64,000 nucleotides of DNA from Roseomonas marmotae (GTDB taxonomy: Bacteria; Pseudomonadota; Alphaproteobacteria; Acetobacterales; Acetobacteraceae). Below are positions 17,218 to 26,992 of this stretch, piece after piece. The stretch spans positions 1,377,501-1,441,500 of the forward strand of contig NZ_CP061091.1 of assembly GCF_017654485.1 (NCBI RefSeq). The letters are read 5' to 3'. Positions within the stretch are counted from its first letter, which is position 1; every line of letters starts with the position of its first letter. Below the pieces are notes generated by a model. It saw nothing but the letters and a program-made list of their open reading frames with translations, did not search any database and was not told where the DNA came from. The position numbers were made by a program, and so were the translations under genes.

Positions 17218-18267
17218 ATGTCCTTCCGAGCCCCGCCTTTTCTCTCTGCCCCTGGCCTCGCGGCGCTGGCGGGGGCCGTACTCGCCGCATTCCCCGGGGC
17301 ACCCGCCATGGCGCAGGCCTCGACCGATACGGTGGCTGCCATCCGCAGCCGCGGCCAGCTGGTCTGCGGCGTGGCGGGCCAGGTGGCTGGATTCTCCCTG
17401 CCGGACAGCAGGGGAGAGATGCGCGGCATCGATGCCGATAGCTGCCGCGCTGTCGCCGCCGCCATTTTCGGAGATGCCGGCAAGGTCCGCTTCGTCGCCA
17501 CGACCCCGCAGAACCGTTTCACGGCGCTGCAGTCGGGCGAGATCGACATGCTCGTCCGCAACACTACCTGGACCCTGTCGCGCGAGGCCTCGCTGGGCCT
17601 GGAATTCGCCACGATCAACATGTACGACGGCCAGGGCTTCATGGTGAAGAGGGCCTCCAGCGTGACATCGGCCAAGGATCTCGGCGGCGCCAGCATCTGC
17701 GTGCAGCCCGGCACCACCACCGAACTGAACATGACGGATTACTTCCGCAGCCAGAACCTGCCCTTCACCCCCGTGGTGATCGAGACGGTGGAGGAGGTGC
17801 AGAAGGCTTTCATCTCCGGCCGCTGCGATGCCTATACGACCGATACCTCCTCGCTGGCTTCCTTCCGCGCCACGCAGGGGCCGGATGCCGGGAAATACCT
17901 GCTGCTGCCGGAGATCATCTCGAAGGAGCCGCTGGGCGCCGTCATCCGCAAGGGCGACTTCAAGTTCTTCGACATCGTCCGCTGGGCGCATTTCGCGCAG
18001 CTGACGGCCGAGGAACTGGGCATCACCAGCCAGAACATCAGCAGCTTCGAGGACAGCAACAACCCCGATGTGCAGCGCTTCATGGGGAAGTCGGGCGACC
18101 TGGGCAAGATGATGGGCCTGAGCCCGGACTGGGCGGTGCGGCTGGTCAGGCAGGTCGGCAATTACGGCGAGGTCTGGAACCGCAATATCACGCCGCTGGG
18201 CATCCAGCGCGGCATCAACAACCTCTGGACCAAGGGCGGGCTGCAATACGCCCCGCCGATGCGCTGA
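17218..18267 (+). CDS. AapJ-like general L-amino-acid ABC transporter periplasmic binding protein (orphan)
   Basis: 349 residues from the ATG at 17218 (GGAGAG 7 bases upstream). The signal peptide ends at AMAQA. The SBP_bac_3 fold is recognisable from TVAAIRSRGQLVCGV, GIDADSCRAVAAAIFGD, RFTALQSGEIDMLVRN, MYDGQGFMV and, close to the end, QVGNYGEVWNRN, all typical of AapJ/BztA. These proteins capture polar L-amino acids in the periplasm. No aapQ, aapM or aapP permease or ATPase genes are adjacent. A paralogue occurs at 31476-32495. It probably feeds a permease encoded elsewhere, or acts as a solute sensor. Confidence 0.88.
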   Translation: MSFRAPPFLSAPGLAALAGAVLAAFPGAPAMAQASTDTVAAIRSRGQLVCGVAGQVAGFSLPDSRGEMRGIDADSCRAVAAAIFGDAGKVRFVATTPQNRFTALQSGEIDMLVRNTTWTLSREASLGLEFATINMYDGQGFMVKRASSVTSAKDLGGASICVQPGTTTELNMTDYFRSQNLPFTPVVIETVEEVQKAFISGRCDAYTTDTSSLASFRATQGPDAGKYLLLPEIISKEPLGAVIRKGDFKFFDIVRWAHFAQLTAEELGITSQNISSFEDSNNPDVQRFMGKSGDLGKMMGLSPDWAVRLVRQVGNYGEVWNRNITPLGIQRGINNLWTKGGLQYAPPMR

Positions 18268-18276
18268 TCCGGTGGC

Positions 18277-18298
18277 GGCGGCCCTGTCCTGGGCCGCC
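18277..18298 (+). terminator. GC-rich hairpin after the AapJ-like gene
   Basis: GGCGGCCC (18277-18284), 6-base loop, GGGCCGCC (18291-18298). It lies between two convergent genes. The T-run is poor, so termination is only likely. Confidence 0.4.
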
Positions 18299-18315
18299 AT
18301 TGCCGACCGGCGGCG

Positions 18316-19254
18316 TCAGTCCCGCAGCGGATGCGCGTCCAGCACGGCCTGGAAGCGTTCGCGCTTCAGTCGTTCGTAATGGCGGCGGTGGAAGCCATCC
18401 ACCCAGAGCAGCTTCTCCAGCGTCATCGGCTCGAATCTGAAATCATCGCCCGCCGCGATGGTATGGCAGTCGAAGCCCATGGCGCGGAAATGCGTGGGCG
18501 AGAAGGAGTGCCCTTCCTCGCCGATATAGCGGCCGAAGGAGACGTTGGTCATGACCCGCGTCAGGTTCAGCTCCATGCAGGCCAGGCTCTTGGCGGCATC
18601 CTGCGAGGAAGCCTCCGTGCCCACCACCAGCGGCTCATAGAGGCGGAAGATGCGGGCATGGTCGCGGCGCTGGTAATCCTGGCCCTCCAGCAGCGCGTAA
18701 TAGGGCTTCAGCCACTCCATCATCTTCAGCCAGCCATGGCGGCGCAGGCCGAAGCCCCAGTGGTGTTCCAGCGGGATATAGCTGACCTGCGGCCCCGGGT
18801 AGTTGCGGCGGTGGTCGCCATAGGCGCCGAAATAGGCGACGCGGGGAAAGGGTTCCGTCTGCTCCCGCAGCCGCTCCAGCGCCCAGACATACCAGGGGCC
18901 GGGGAGCAGGTCGTCCTCGAAGAAATACCCGAGATCCTGTTCCAGCGCCTCGAAGACCAGCCTTTCGCCGCGCAGGATGTTGCGGGCGACACCGAGATTC
19001 CCGTCGCTCGCCATCACCCGCCCCTGTGGGAAATGCCGGCGGAAGACGGCGATGCTCTCCGCGATATCCTCGTCCCGCGCATGGCGGCGGCCGCTGAGGG
19101 CGGAGACCGCGCCATCCTGCAGCAGCCAGATGCGCCGCTGGTCCAATACCACGCCCTTCTGCGCCGCCAGGCCGGCGCAGACCTGGTCCAGATAGTGCGG
19201 CCGGTTGAAGGAAAAGAGGATGATCGGCGCCTGGACCCGGTAGGGTTGCGTCAC
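18316..19254 (-). CDS. Glycosyltransferase, GT-A type
   Basis: 312 residues. It opens with the nucleotide-sugar-binding pattern APIILFSFNRPHYLDQVC and has a DxD-type metal site in GYFFEDDLLPGPW near residue 115, as in GT2 and GNT-I-like transferases. The region NLGVARNILRGERLVFE and the C-terminal part, which may bind the acceptor, give no specificity. It probably adds a sugar to a surface glycan or protein. It overlaps the acylphosphatase start-to-stop by 4 bases, so the two are co-transcribed, but a functional link is not evident. Confidence 0.75.
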   Translation of the reverse strand: MTQPYRVQAPIILFSFNRPHYLDQVCAGLAAQKGVVLDQRRIWLLQDGAVSALSGRRHARDEDIAESIAVFRRHFPQGRVMASDGNLGVARNILRGERLVFEALEQDLGYFFEDDLLPGPWYVWALERLREQTEPFPRVAYFGAYGDHRRNYPGPQVSYIPLEHHWGFGLRRHGWLKMMEWLKPYYALLEGQDYQRRDHARIFRLYEPLVVGTEASSQDAAKSLACMELNLTRVMTNVSFGRYIGEEGHSFSPTHFRAMGFDCHTIAAGDDFRFEPMTLEKLLWVDGFHRRHYERLKRERFQAVLDAHPLRD

Positions 19255-19526
19255 AGGCTCGGCGTCCGGCGGAAGCCGGGTTCCTCCGCGGGCTCTGCGA
19301 AGTCCTCGGTGATCTCCTGCACCCAGGCCATGGTCGGGCCGGCGCGGCAGGCGGTCAGCAGCGCGCCGACGGCGGCGGCCTCGCCGCAGACCAGCGCCTC
19401 CACGCTGCCGTCACTTCGGTTCCGTACCCAGCCCTGCACGCCCAGCCGTGTCGCCTCCCGCACCATCCAGTCGCGGTAGCCGACCCCGTGCACCCGACCA
19501 CGGATGCGTACCAGCTTGGCGTCCAT
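19251..19526 (-). CDS. acyP: Acylphosphatase
   Basis: 91 residues, the normal family size. It hydrolyses carboxyl-phosphate bonds such as acetyl phosphate. The phosphate-binding loop GRVHGVGYRDWM contains catalytic Arg18, and Asn36 in GWVRNRSDGSVE holds the water; their spacing of 18 residues matches characterised acylphosphatases. The C terminus extends slightly (AEEPGFRRTPSL). Its last codons overlap the glycosyltransferase start. Confidence 0.93.
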   Translation of the reverse strand: MDAKLVRIRGRVHGVGYRDWMVREATRLGVQGWVRNRSDGSVEALVCGEAAAVGALLTACRAGPTMAWVQEITEDFAEPAEEPGFRRTPSL

Positions 19527-19546
19527 CGTTCCTCCTCGTCCGGCGC

Positions 19547-20254
19547 TCAGTCGCGCGCCAGCAGCATCACTCTCTCGGCCAGGGCCACATCCCTGGCGAT
19601 GGCGCGGCGGCGCGCCATCGCCTCGGCATCCTCGCCCCAGAAATCCTGCTGCCAGCTTTCCTCGACCATGGCCAGCCGGGTCGCCTCGGCGGCGTCCAGG
19701 CGACGGTGCACCATGGCCAGCCCCAGCACCACACTACCCAGCAGCGGCACCGCCAGGCCCAGCGCCGTCAGCGGCAGGGGCGGCAGGGCGGCCACCGCGC
19801 GCCGCAGCGCGGCGAGCGATTCCGGCGGCTGCGCCACATGCCGGATATCGTTGGTGTGCTTCAGCGGGGCGTCCAGTTCCAGCGCCGCCCAATCCAGCAG
19901 CGGCTGCCATTCGGCCGCCTGGATGGCGGCCAGGCGCGGGTCCTCGCCCCGGTAGCAGAGCAGGTCCGTCTCGCCATACTGGGCGATGGCATCCACGCTG
20001 GGGCCGGGGTCCGGCGCCACGCGGTCGATGGCGGTGCTGACCACGCGGGTCAGCGGCACCATCTCCATCGTCATCTCGCCGCCCTTGGCGCCGCCGGCCT
20101 CCTGCCACTCGGCGGCAAGGGCATCGGCCAGGCGTTCGGTCGCCAGCCGCAGCTGGCCGCCGGCCGGCAGCCGCATCGGCCGGCCGTCCAGCAACAGGGT
20201 GAAGCCGCCCTCCTCGTGCGGGGCGGCGGTGGCAGTGTCCCAGAACCGTTTCAT
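19547..20254 (-). CDS. ATP12 family chaperone (F1-ATPase alpha-subunit assembly)
   Basis: 235 residues from the ATG at 20254 (MKRFWDTATAAPHEEGGF). In mitochondria ATP12 binds the F1 alpha subunit until beta joins. Alphaproteobacterial homologues are thought to do the same. Conserved parts are LLLDGRPMRLPAG, LADALAAEWQEAG, the MVPLTRVVSTAIDRV helix, TDLLCYR and WQPLLDW. Other ATGs upstream (20290) would add 12 residues not typical of the family. It is followed closely by acyP, 20 bases away. Confidence 0.88.
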   Translation of the reverse strand: MKRFWDTATAAPHEEGGFTLLLDGRPMRLPAGGQLRLATERLADALAAEWQEAGGAKGGEMTMEMVPLTRVVSTAIDRVAPDPGPSVDAIAQYGETDLLCYRGEDPRLAAIQAAEWQPLLDWAALELDAPLKHTNDIRHVAQPPESLAALRRAVAALPPLPLTALGLAVPLLGSVVLGLAMVHRRLDAAEATRLAMVEESWQQDFWGEDAEAMARRRAIARDVALAERVMLLARD

Positions 20255-20448
20255 GCGGGCGATATGGCGCGGCAGATGGGGCCGCGCCAAGCCCCGATGC
20301 GGCTGCCATGGCCAGGACCTTCACGCCGGCCTGTCCAGCAACCTCTTGGCACCCTCGTCGTTACGCTGCCAGACGACACCGGCCTTGGCCAAGCTTTCCG
20401 GCATTCTGCCGGCTCGGGCGAGGATCGGTTCCCGCAGGGAGAACCAGG

Positions 20449-20712
20449 ATGAAATTACAGCTGATCGGTATGACCGCTCTGGCGCTCGCGCTGGCGGCCT
20501 GTGGTACCAATGATCGTGACCGCGTGCAGGGCGGGGCCGCCGCCGGTGCGGCGACGGGTGCCGGCGTGGGCGCCATCGCCGGGCCGGTGGGCGTCGTCGG
20601 TGGCGCACTCGTCGGCGGTGGCGCCGGCGCGGTGACCGGGGCGACTACTTCCCCCCGTGACCTGAACCTCGGCAGGCCCGTCTGGAACAACCCGGAAGTC
20701 CGCACGCCCTGA
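20449..20712 (+). CDS. Small glycine-zipper lipoprotein
   Basis: 87 residues from the ATG at 20449. The lipobox LALAAC puts the lipidated residue at Cys18. After a short charged stretch (GTNDRDRVQ) comes a glycine-zipper (GGAAAGAATGAGVGAIAG and further GxxxG repeats, about 27-65) as in Slp/osmotic-stress lipoproteins of the outer membrane. Function unknown; likely envelope structure. The site CAGGGAGAACCAGG precedes the start. Confidence 0.8.
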   Translation: MKLQLIGMTALALALAACGTNDRDRVQGGAAAGAATGAGVGAIAGPVGVVGGALVGGGAGAVTGATTSPRDLNLGRPVWNNPEVRTP

Positions 20713-20742
20713 GGTGACGGCGCCCATCGCGCCCGGGGCGGG

Positions 20743-21621
20743 CTACCGCGTCGGGCGCGGCGGCTCCTGGCTGTAGTCATAGAAGCCGCGGCCGGATTTC
20801 CGGCCCAGCCAGCCCGCTTCCACATGCTTCACCAGCAGCGGGGAGGGACGGTATTTGCTGTCCCCCATGCCCTCGTGCAGCACCCGCATGATGGCGAGGC
20901 AGGTATCCAGGCCGATGAAGTCGCCCAGTTCCAGCGGGCCCATCGGATGCGCCGCGCCCAGCTTCATGGCGGCGTCGATCGAGCGCACGTCGCCCACGCC
21001 TTCCTGCAGCGCATAGACCGCCTCGTTGATCATGGGGATCAGCACGCGGTTGACGATGAAGGCGGGGAAGTCCTGCGCCACCGCCGTGGTCTTGCCCATC
21101 CGCTCGGCAAGCTGCTGCACCGCGGCGAAGGTCTCGTCATCCGTGGCGATGCCGCGGATGATCTCCACCAGCTTCATCACCGGCACCGGATTCATGAAGT
21201 GCATGCCGATGAAGCGGTGCGGCCGGTCGGTGACGGCGGCCAGGCGGGTGATGGAGATGGAGGAGGTGTTGGAGGCCAGGATGGCATCCGCCTTCAGCAG
21301 CGGCACCACTTGTCTGAAGATGGAGAGCTTGAGGTCCTCGCGCTCCGTCGCCGCCTCGATGACGATATCGGCGGCGGAGAGCGCCGCCATGTCGGTGCCG
21401 CCCTGGATGCGCCCGAGGGCGGCCTCCCTGACGGCTGCATCGATGCTGCCTTTGCTCACCTGACGGTCGAGGTTCTTCGCGATGGTCGCGCGCGCCTTCT
21501 CGACCGCCTCGGCTTTGACGTCGACCAGCACGACATCCAGTCCCGCAAGCGCCGCCACATGGGCGATGCCATTGCCCATCTGGCCGGCGCCGATGACGCC
21601 GACCGTGCTGATCTCCGCCAT
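20743..21621 (-). CDS. hbd: 3-hydroxybutyryl-CoA dehydrogenase
   Basis: 292 residues. It reversibly oxidises (S)-3-hydroxybutyryl-CoA with NAD in short-chain fatty acid or butyrate/PHB metabolism. The NAD-binding motif is GVIGAGQMGNGIAHVAA, with the acidic end of strand 2 at VLVDVK. The catalytic His lies in IGMHFMNPVPVMKLVE and the C-terminal dimerisation domain contains HPMGPLELGDFIGLDT. It is the last gene of an etfB-etfA-hbd cluster (4 bases after etfA), so electrons from acyl-CoA oxidation and the next oxidation step are encoded together. Confidence 0.95.
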   Translation of the reverse strand: MAEISTVGVIGAGQMGNGIAHVAALAGLDVVLVDVKAEAVEKARATIAKNLDRQVSKGSIDAAVREAALGRIQGGTDMAALSAADIVIEAATEREDLKLSIFRQVVPLLKADAILASNTSSISITRLAAVTDRPHRFIGMHFMNPVPVMKLVEIIRGIATDDETFAAVQQLAERMGKTTAVAQDFPAFIVNRVLIPMINEAVYALQEGVGDVRSIDAAMKLGAAHPMGPLELGDFIGLDTCLAIMRVLHEGMGDSKYRPSPLLVKHVEAGWLGRKSGRGFYDYSQEPPRPTR

Positions 21622-21625
21622 GGGT

Positions 21626-22552
21626 TCAGCCCAGCTCCTGCTCGAGTTCCGGGATGATCTTGAAGAGGTCGCCCACCAGGCCGTAGTCGGCCACCTGGAA
21701 GATCGGCGCCTCCTCGTCCTTGTTGATGGCGACGATCACCTTGCTGTCCTTCATACCGGCGAGGTGCTGGATGGCGCCCGAGATGCCGACGGCGATATAG
21801 AGCTCCGGCGCCACGATCTTGCCGGTCTGGCCGACCTGGTGGTCGTTCGGCGCGTAGCCGGCATCCACGGCGGCGCGGGAGGCGCCGACGGCGGCGCCCA
21901 GCTTGTCCGCCACCTTGTCCAGGATCGCGAAGTTCTCGGCCGAGCCCAGGGCGCGGCCACCGGAGATGACAACGCGCGCGGCGGTCAGTTCCGGCCGCTC
22001 GCTCTTGGCGATCTCGGCGCCGACGAAGGAGGAGAGGGCAGGGGCCTCGGCCGCGGGCGCCGCCTCGACCGGGGCGTTGCCGCCCTCGGCCGGGACCGGG
22101 TCGAAGCTGGCGGCGCGGACGGTCATCACCTTCTTCGCATCGGCCGACTTCACCGTGGCCAGCGCATTGCCGGCATAGATGAAGCGGCGGAAGGTCTCCG
22201 CGTCCACCACGCCGGCGATGTCCGTGATGATCTGGAGGTCCAGCAGGGCGGCGACGCGGGGCATGATGTTCTTGCCCATGGCGCTGCCCGGCGAGAGCAG
22301 ATGCGTGTAGCCGGGCGCCAGCGCCAGCAGCAGGGCGGCGGCGGGCTCGGCCAGGCCGTGCTCATAGGCCGGACCGTCGGCCTGGATCACCTTGGTGACG
22401 CCGGGCAGCTTCGCGGCCGCCTGCGCGGCCGCGGCATTGCCCAGCACCAGCATATGCACGTCGGAATCGATCTGCGTCGCCGCCGCCACGGTGGAGCGGG
22501 TCGGAACGGAAACATGATCTTCGCTGCGGTCGGCGAGAATCAGGACGGCCAT
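21626..22552 (-). CDS. etfA: Electron transfer flavoprotein alpha subunit
   Basis: 308 residues. Together with EtfB it carries electrons from acyl-CoA and other dehydrogenases to ETF-ubiquinone oxidoreductase. The C-terminal FAD-binding domain is clear: [50 protein letters not shown], and [10 protein letters not shown]. The N-terminal domain (1-180) has [14 protein letters not shown] and [16 protein letters not shown]. It starts 3 bases after the etfB stop. Confidence 0.97.
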   Translation of the reverse strand: MAVLILADRSEDHVSVPTRSTVAAATQIDSDVHMLVLGNAAAAQAAAKLPGVTKVIQADGPAYEHGLAEPAAALLLALAPGYTHLLSPGSAMGKNIMPRVAALLDLQIITDIAGVVDAETFRRFIYAGNALATVKSADAKKVMTVRAASFDPVPAEGGNAPVEAAPAAEAPALSSFVGAEIAKSERPELTAARVVISGGRALGSAENFAILDKVADKLGAAVGASRAAVDAGYAPNDHQVGQTGKIVAPELYIAVGISGAIQHLAGMKDSKVIVAINKDEEAPIFQVADYGLVGDLFKIIPELEQELG

Positions 22553-22555
22553 GGC

Positions 22556-23302
22556 TCAGATCACCTTCGCTTCGTTGCGCAGCTTGTCCACCAGCTCGGC
22601 CACCGAGGCGACCTTCCGGCCCGCCTGGCGCTTCGGCGGCTCCTCGACCTTCAGCACGGTCAGGCGCGGCGTGACATCGACGCCGAGATCGGTGGGCTTC
22701 AGCGTCTCGATCGGCTTCTTGCGCGCCTTCATGATGTTGGGAAGGCTGGCATAGCGGGGCTCGTTCAGCCGCAGGTCGGTGGTGACGATGGCCGGCAGCG
22801 ACAGGCTGACCGTCTCCAGGCCGCCATCGACCTCGCGCGTCACGGTGGCGCGGCCGTCGGCAATCTCGACCTTGCTGGCGAAGGTGCCCTGGCTCCAGCC
22901 CAGCAGCGCCGCCAGCATCTGGCCGGTGGCGTTCATGTCGTCGTCGATGGCCTGCTTGCCCAGGATGACGATCTGCGGCTGCTCGCGCTCGGCGATCGCC
23001 TTCAGGATCTTGGCCACCGCCAGCGGCTCGGCGCCCTCGGCTTCCACCAGGATGCCGCGATCGGCACCCATGGCCAGTGCGGTGCGGATCTGCTCCTGCG
23101 CCTGGGCCGGCCCGATGGAGACGGCCACGATCTCGGTCGCGATTCCCTTCTCCTTCAGCCGCACCGCCTCTTCCACGGCGATCTCGTCGAAGGGGTTCAT
23201 CGACATCTTGACGTTGGCGGTCTCGACACCCGTGCCATCCGCCTTGACGCGAACCTTCACGTTATAGTCGACCACCCGCTTGACCGGGACCAGGAGCTTC
23301 AT
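22556..23302 (-). CDS. etfB: Electron transfer flavoprotein beta subunit
   Basis: 248 residues. AMP-binding subunit of the ETF heterodimer. Diagnostic sequence: [55 protein letters not shown] and the recognition-loop area [20 protein letters not shown], which in known ETFs docks to partner dehydrogenases and carries a conserved leucine. It is first in the etfB-etfA-hbd transcript; the 172 bases downstream of the HIG1-like gene end just before it. Confidence 0.97.
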   Translation of the reverse strand: MKLLVPVKRVVDYNVKVRVKADGTGVETANVKMSMNPFDEIAVEEAVRLKEKGIATEIVAVSIGPAQAQEQIRTALAMGADRGILVEAEGAEPLAVAKILKAIAEREQPQIVILGKQAIDDDMNATGQMLAALLGWSQGTFASKVEIADGRATVTREVDGGLETVSLSLPAIVTTDLRLNEPRYASLPNIMKARKKPIETLKPTDLGVDVTPRLTVLKVEEPPKRQAGRKVASVAELVDKLRNEAKVI

Positions 23303-23474
23303 CGGTAGGGCTTGTCCTTCTTGCGCCGTCTCATGCTGCCGAAGCCGTCCGGGCGGACCGCCGGACCGGCTATCCGCCGCGACCCCGGGGCACCCGGCAG
23401 GTGCCCGCCTCCCGGCCGCGCGCGAAACCTAAAGCCCTGTTATGGCCGCTGGCAAGTGCTGCATGACCGATCGG

Positions 23475-23666
23475 TCAGTGCCGGCTGATCAGTAGCAGCA
23501 GCACGAACAGCGCCACGGCCAGGCCCTGCAGCATGACCCGCCAGCGCATAAGCCGGTTGGACTTCGCGCCGTCCTCGCCACGCGCGAGCCCGAGCATGCC
23601 TGCGAAAAGAGTGCCCAGGGTGGCCAGCATGACGATGACCAGAAGTACGGTAACGGCGGTTTGCAT
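23475..23666 (-). CDS. HIG1-like twin transmembrane protein
   Basis: 63 residues from the ATG at 23666. Two membrane helices (TAVTVLLVIVMLATLGTLFAGML and VMLQGLAVALFVLLLLI, about 3-25 and 42-60) flank a positively charged loop, GLARGEDGAKSNRLMRWR, ending in the SNRLMRWR motif of alphaproteobacterial HIG1_N-type proteins, whose relatives associate with respiratory complexes. An upstream ATG (23756) would add a 30-residue extension that is not membrane-like. It precedes etfB by 172 bases on the same strand. Confidence 0.75.
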   Translation of the reverse strand: MQTAVTVLLVIVMLATLGTLFAGMLGLARGEDGAKSNRLMRWRVMLQGLAVALFVLLLLISRH

Positions 23667-23948
23667 CGCGTAAAGATGGCCCAGAGCCGGGGACGCGCAA
23701 GCCGTGCGACGCCCTGGCGGGCGGGGTTTGGGGTGCATCTGATGCATGGGAGCCATGCGTCATGCTGCTTGTGGCGCCGTGGAAACGAAGCCTATGGTCA
23801 GTTCATGTGCCGCATGACGTCCACCCGGATGATGATTAGCGGCCCGGCCGCCTGAGCGCCCTGCGGGGGGCAGCGGCCGGGATGACCCCGCACGCCTCCC
23901 TTCAGCCGCCGCGCCACGCAGGCGCCGATCATCCGGACCGTCACCTCC

Positions 23949-24233
23949 ATGTCAGATGTCTCCTCCGCCGTTTCCGCGGCCCAGTTCACCGTCGTCGCCG
24001 AGGCTTACCCTGGCCTGCTCAGCCGCGTGCTGGAGCCGCTGGCCAAGCGCGACCTGACCCCCGACCGCCTGCGGGCGCACCGGGAAGGCGATGTCCTGCG
24101 GGTGGAGATCGGCCTCGACGCCATGCCGCTGGAAATGCTGCACCTCGTGGCCGGCAATCTCGGCCAGATCATCGGCGTGCGGCGGGTGGAGGCCATGGAA
24201 GGCCGCCACGTCCGCCTCGCGGTCGCGGCCTGA
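23949..24233 (+). CDS. Small ACT-like protein
   Basis: 94 residues. The pattern FTVVAEAYPGLLSRVLEPLAKRDLTPDRLRA, followed by VLRVEIGLDAM, then LEMLHLVAGNLGQIIGVRRVEA, fits a beta-alpha-beta-beta-alpha-beta ACT domain like that of acetolactate synthase small subunits. No ilvB is near. It could bind an amino acid as a free-standing sensor, but no ligand is known. It starts at the ATG at 23949 and the previous 282 bases contain no gene. Confidence 0.65.
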   Translation: MSDVSSAVSAAQFTVVAEAYPGLLSRVLEPLAKRDLTPDRLRAHREGDVLRVEIGLDAMPLEMLHLVAGNLGQIIGVRRVEAMEGRHVRLAVAA

Positions 24234-24238
24234 GCACC

Positions 24239-24264
24239 AAAAGGGCCTCCCGCGTGGGAGGCCC
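24239..24264 (-). terminator. Rho-independent terminator of the DUF892 gene
   Basis: GGGCCTCCC (24243-24251), a 4-base loop GCGT, and GGGAGGCCC (24256-24264). Read on the minus strand the hairpin is followed by TTTT (24242-24239). It may also stop plus-strand transcripts from the ACT-like gene less efficiently. Confidence 0.75.
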
Positions 24265-24294
24265 CCTGGTCGGAAGCCGGATGGAAACGAGGAC

Positions 24295-24801
24295 TCAGGC
24301 TGCGCTGGCCGCCTTGCGGTTCTTGCCCTGGTCGGTGGCCATCTTGGTCAGCAGCGCGTCGGTCTGCTTCTCCTCCGCCAGCGTCTCCTCCAGCAGGGAA
24401 ACGATCTCCTTCTTCCCGGACTGCTTGGCCCAGGCGATCAGCGTGCCGTAGCGCGCCATCTCGTAATGCTCGACAGCCTGGGCGGAGGCGATCAGCCCGG
24501 CATCACGGACCGCGCTGGGCTCCGGCGCCTCCTCCAGCAGTTCCTCGGCTTCCTCGATCAGGCCGTTGATGGCCTCGCAGGTCACGCCCTGAACGCGCTT
24601 GCCCAGCGCCTCGAACACCTGTTGCAGCCGCTCGATCTGCTGCTGGGTCTGCTCCCGGTGCAGCATGAAGGAATCGCGCAGGGACTGATCCTCGGCCGCC
24701 TTGGCCATTTTCGGCAGCGCCTTCAGGATCTGCCGCTCGGCGTAATAGATGTCCTTCAGGGTGTGAAGGAACAGGTCGTCAAAGGTCTTTATGCCTGCCA
24801 T
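24295..24801 (-). CDS. DUF892 (YciE/YciF) ferritin-like protein
   Basis: 168 residues from the ATG at 24801 (AGGAGAGA upstream). Opening FDDLFLHTLKDIYYAERQILKALPKMAKAA is diagnostic for DUF892, with Asp and Glu ligands in a ferritin-like four-helix bundle (LREQTQQQIERLQQ and EHYEMARYGTLIAWAK carry more). Family members are stress-induced in several bacteria and are related to the E. coli YciF protein; the reaction is unknown. Its own terminator and a 210-base upstream gap suggest a single-gene unit. Confidence 0.88.
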   Translation of the reverse strand: MAGIKTFDDLFLHTLKDIYYAERQILKALPKMAKAAEDQSLRDSFMLHREQTQQQIERLQQVFEALGKRVQGVTCEAINGLIEEAEELLEEAPEPSAVRDAGLIASAQAVEHYEMARYGTLIAWAKQSGKKEIVSLLEETLAEEKQTDALLTKMATDQGKNRKAASAA

Positions 24802-25011
24802 GGGCTCTCTCCTGGTTCCGGCCATGCGCCCCGGAGGGCGGGAATTCTCAGGGCGGGCATGGTCCGCCTGCCTTCCGATCCGGCGGCTCTGGCCCGGGTT
24901 TCCCCGAGGCTCAGGCGCAGGCACGGTCGGCAGGGTGAGAACGGGCCAGGGGAGAGGAATTTGCGCCGGGCCGGCCTCACAAAGAGTCCAGCCCTCGCCT
25001 TTACGGGCGGC

Positions 25012-25914
25012 TCAGGCCTGCTTCAGCGCGATCAGGCTCTTGCGGACCTTCTGGCCGCGATGGATGCGGTCCTCGATGAAATCGGCCTGCCCCCAGCGCA
25101 CGGCGCGGCCCAGCGCCTGGGCGTCCTCGCTGAAGCGGGCCAGCATCTCCAGCAGGGCCGGCTTGTTGTTCAGGAAGATGTCGCGCCACATGTTCACGTC
25201 GCTGGCGGCGATGCGGGTGAAGTCCCGGAAGCCGGAAGCGGCGAATTTCAGCACCTGCTCCTGCGTCTCCTGCGCCAGGTCATCCGCCGTGGAGCAGATG
25301 GTGAAGGCGATCAGATGCGGCAGGTGGCTGACGATGGCGACCACCTTGTCATGGGTGGCGGCATCCATCGTCTCCAGCATCGAGCCGGCGCGGCGCCAGA
25401 ACTCCGCCACCTTCTCCACCGCGGCCGGATCGGTGCCGGCGGGGGGCGTCAGGATGGTGTAGCGGCCCTCGAACAGGGTGGCGAAGCCGGCATCGGGGCC
25501 GGAATGCTCGGTGCCCGCCATGGGGTGGCCGGGCACCAGATGGACATGGTCCGGCAGCAGCGGCAGCAGGTCCCGCAGCACGGAGCCCTTGGTGGAGCCG
25601 GTATCCGTCAGCACCGCCCCCGGCGCCAGATGCGGGGCGATGACGCCCATGACATTGGCGAAGGCCCCCACGGGCACGCAGAGGATGACGGCGTCGCAGC
25701 CTTCCACAGCACGCGCGGCGTCGATCTCCACCACATCGGCGATGCCGAGTTCCTCTACCCGCGCGGCGACACCGGGACCGCTGTCGCAGGCGACGACGGT
25801 GGCGGCGAGATCGCCGCGCTCCCGCGCCACGCGGGCGATGGAGGAACCGATCAGTCCCAGCCCGATGATGCAGAGGCGGCGGAAGACGGGCGCCTTCTCC
25901 TGGACCTCACCCAT
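25012..25914 (-). CDS. tyrC: Prephenate/arogenate dehydrogenase family protein
   Basis: 300 residues. It oxidatively decarboxylates prephenate or arogenate toward tyrosine. The NAD(P) motif [17 protein letters not shown] is at residues 14-30; further conserved segments are [27 protein letters not shown] and a helical dimerisation domain ([32 protein letters not shown]). Cyclohexadienyl dehydrogenase (prephenate/arogenate) activity is usual in this group. It overlaps hisC by 8 bases as the third gene of chorismate mutase-hisC-tyrC. Confidence 0.92.
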   Translation of the reverse strand: MGEVQEKAPVFRRLCIIGLGLIGSSIARVARERGDLAATVVACDSGPGVAARVEELGIADVVEIDAARAVEGCDAVILCVPVGAFANVMGVIAPHLAPGAVLTDTGSTKGSVLRDLLPLLPDHVHLVPGHPMAGTEHSGPDAGFATLFEGRYTILTPPAGTDPAAVEKVAEFWRRAGSMLETMDAATHDKVVAIVSHLPHLIAFTICSTADDLAQETQEQVLKFAASGFRDFTRIAASDVNMWRDIFLNNKPALLEMLARFSEDAQALGRAVRWGQADFIEDRIHRGQKVRKSLIALKQA

Positions 25915-26992
25915 GCGCGAAGGCGGTCAGGGCATCGATCACCATCTGGCATTCCTCGGCCGTGCCGATGGTGATGCGCAGGCACTGCGGCAGGGAATAG
26001 CCGCCCATGGCCCGCACGATCAGCCCGCGCTGCTTCAATGCCGCATCAGCCGCGCTGGCACGTTCCGGCGCGCCGAAGTCCACCAGGATGAAGTTGGTAT
26101 GGCTGGGCCAGACCTTGATGCCGGCGGCTTCCAGCGCCGCCACCACCTTGCCGCGCCACTCGTTGTTATGGGCAACGGACTTCGCCTCCCAGCCTTCCTC
26201 GGCCAGCGCCGCCACGGCGGCGGCCTGGGAGGCGGCGGCGACGTTGAAGGGGCCGCGCACGCGGTTCAGCGTGTCGATGATCTCCGGCGAGGCATAGCCC
26301 CAGCCCACGCGCATCCCGCCCAGCCCGAAGATCTTGGAGAAGGTGCGGAGCATGATGGTATTGCCCGCGGCATCCACCAGCTTCGCGCCGGCGTCGTAAC
26401 CGGGTTCGGTGACGTATTCGGCATAGGCGCTGTCCAGCACCAGCAGCACGTCGTCCCGCAGCCCGGCGCGCAGGCGGGCGATCTCGGAGGAGGGCAGCAG
26501 CGTGCCGGTCGGGTTGTTCGGGTTGGTGATGAAGACGATCTTCACCCGGGGGCCGGCGGCGGCGGCGATCATGCCATCGATATCCGCGCGCATGTCCTTC
26601 TCGGCCACCTTCAGTACGCGGCAGCCGGCATAGCGGGCGGCGATGTCGTACATCATGAAGCCATAGGCGGACATGACGATCTCGGTGCCCTCGCTGCCAT
26701 AGGCCAGGCAGAGATGGGCGATCAGCTCGTCCGAGCCGTTGCCGCAGACGATGCGGGCGGGGTCCAGCCCGTATCTGGCGCCGATGGCCTGCCGCAGCGC
26801 CGTGGCCCCGCCATCGGGGTAGCGATGCGCTTCCCGCGCCGCCTGCGTGATGGCCTCGATCGCCTTGGGCGGCGGGCCGAAGGCGCCTTCGTTGGAGGAG
26901 AGCTTGATGATCCGGTTGACGCCCGGGATCTTCGATTCGCCCCCGACGTAAGGCTCGATCGTCAGGATGGAAGGGCGGGGCTGCACGGTCAT
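25907..26992 (-). CDS. hisC: Histidinol-phosphate aminotransferase
   Basis: 361 residues of the class I/II PLP family. It transaminates imidazole-acetol phosphate in histidine synthesis. In clusters of this type (beside tyrC and chorismate mutase) the enzyme may also supply aromatic aminotransferase activity. PLP-binding features: [15 protein letters not shown] near the N terminus, GNGSDELI, the NPNNPTG loop, DSAYAEYV and the lysine in [16 protein letters not shown]. The start overlaps the stop of the chorismate mutase gene (ATGA at 26989-26992). Confidence 0.93.
   Translation of the reverse strand: MTVQPRPSILTIEPYVGGESKIPGVNRIIKLSSNEGAFGPPPKAIEAITQAAREAHRYPDGGATALRQAIGARYGLDPARIVCGNGSDELIAHLCLAYGSEGTEIVMSAYGFMMYDIAARYAGCRVLKVAEKDMRADIDGMIAAAAGPRVKIVFITNPNNPTGTLLPSSEIARLRAGLRDDVLLVLDSAYAEYVTEPGYDAGAKLVDAAGNTIMLRTFSKIFGLGGMRVGWGYASPEIIDTLNRVRGPFNVAAASQAAAVAALAEEGWEAKSVAHNNEWRGKVVAALEAAGIKVWPSHTNFILVDFGAPERASAADAALKQRGLIVRAMGGYSLPQCLRITIGTAEECQMVIDALTAFAHG

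Noticed and set aside
23798..23989. Small minus-strand frame upstream of the ACT-like gene
   Set aside because: It overlaps the start of a better gene and has no ribosome site or family pattern.
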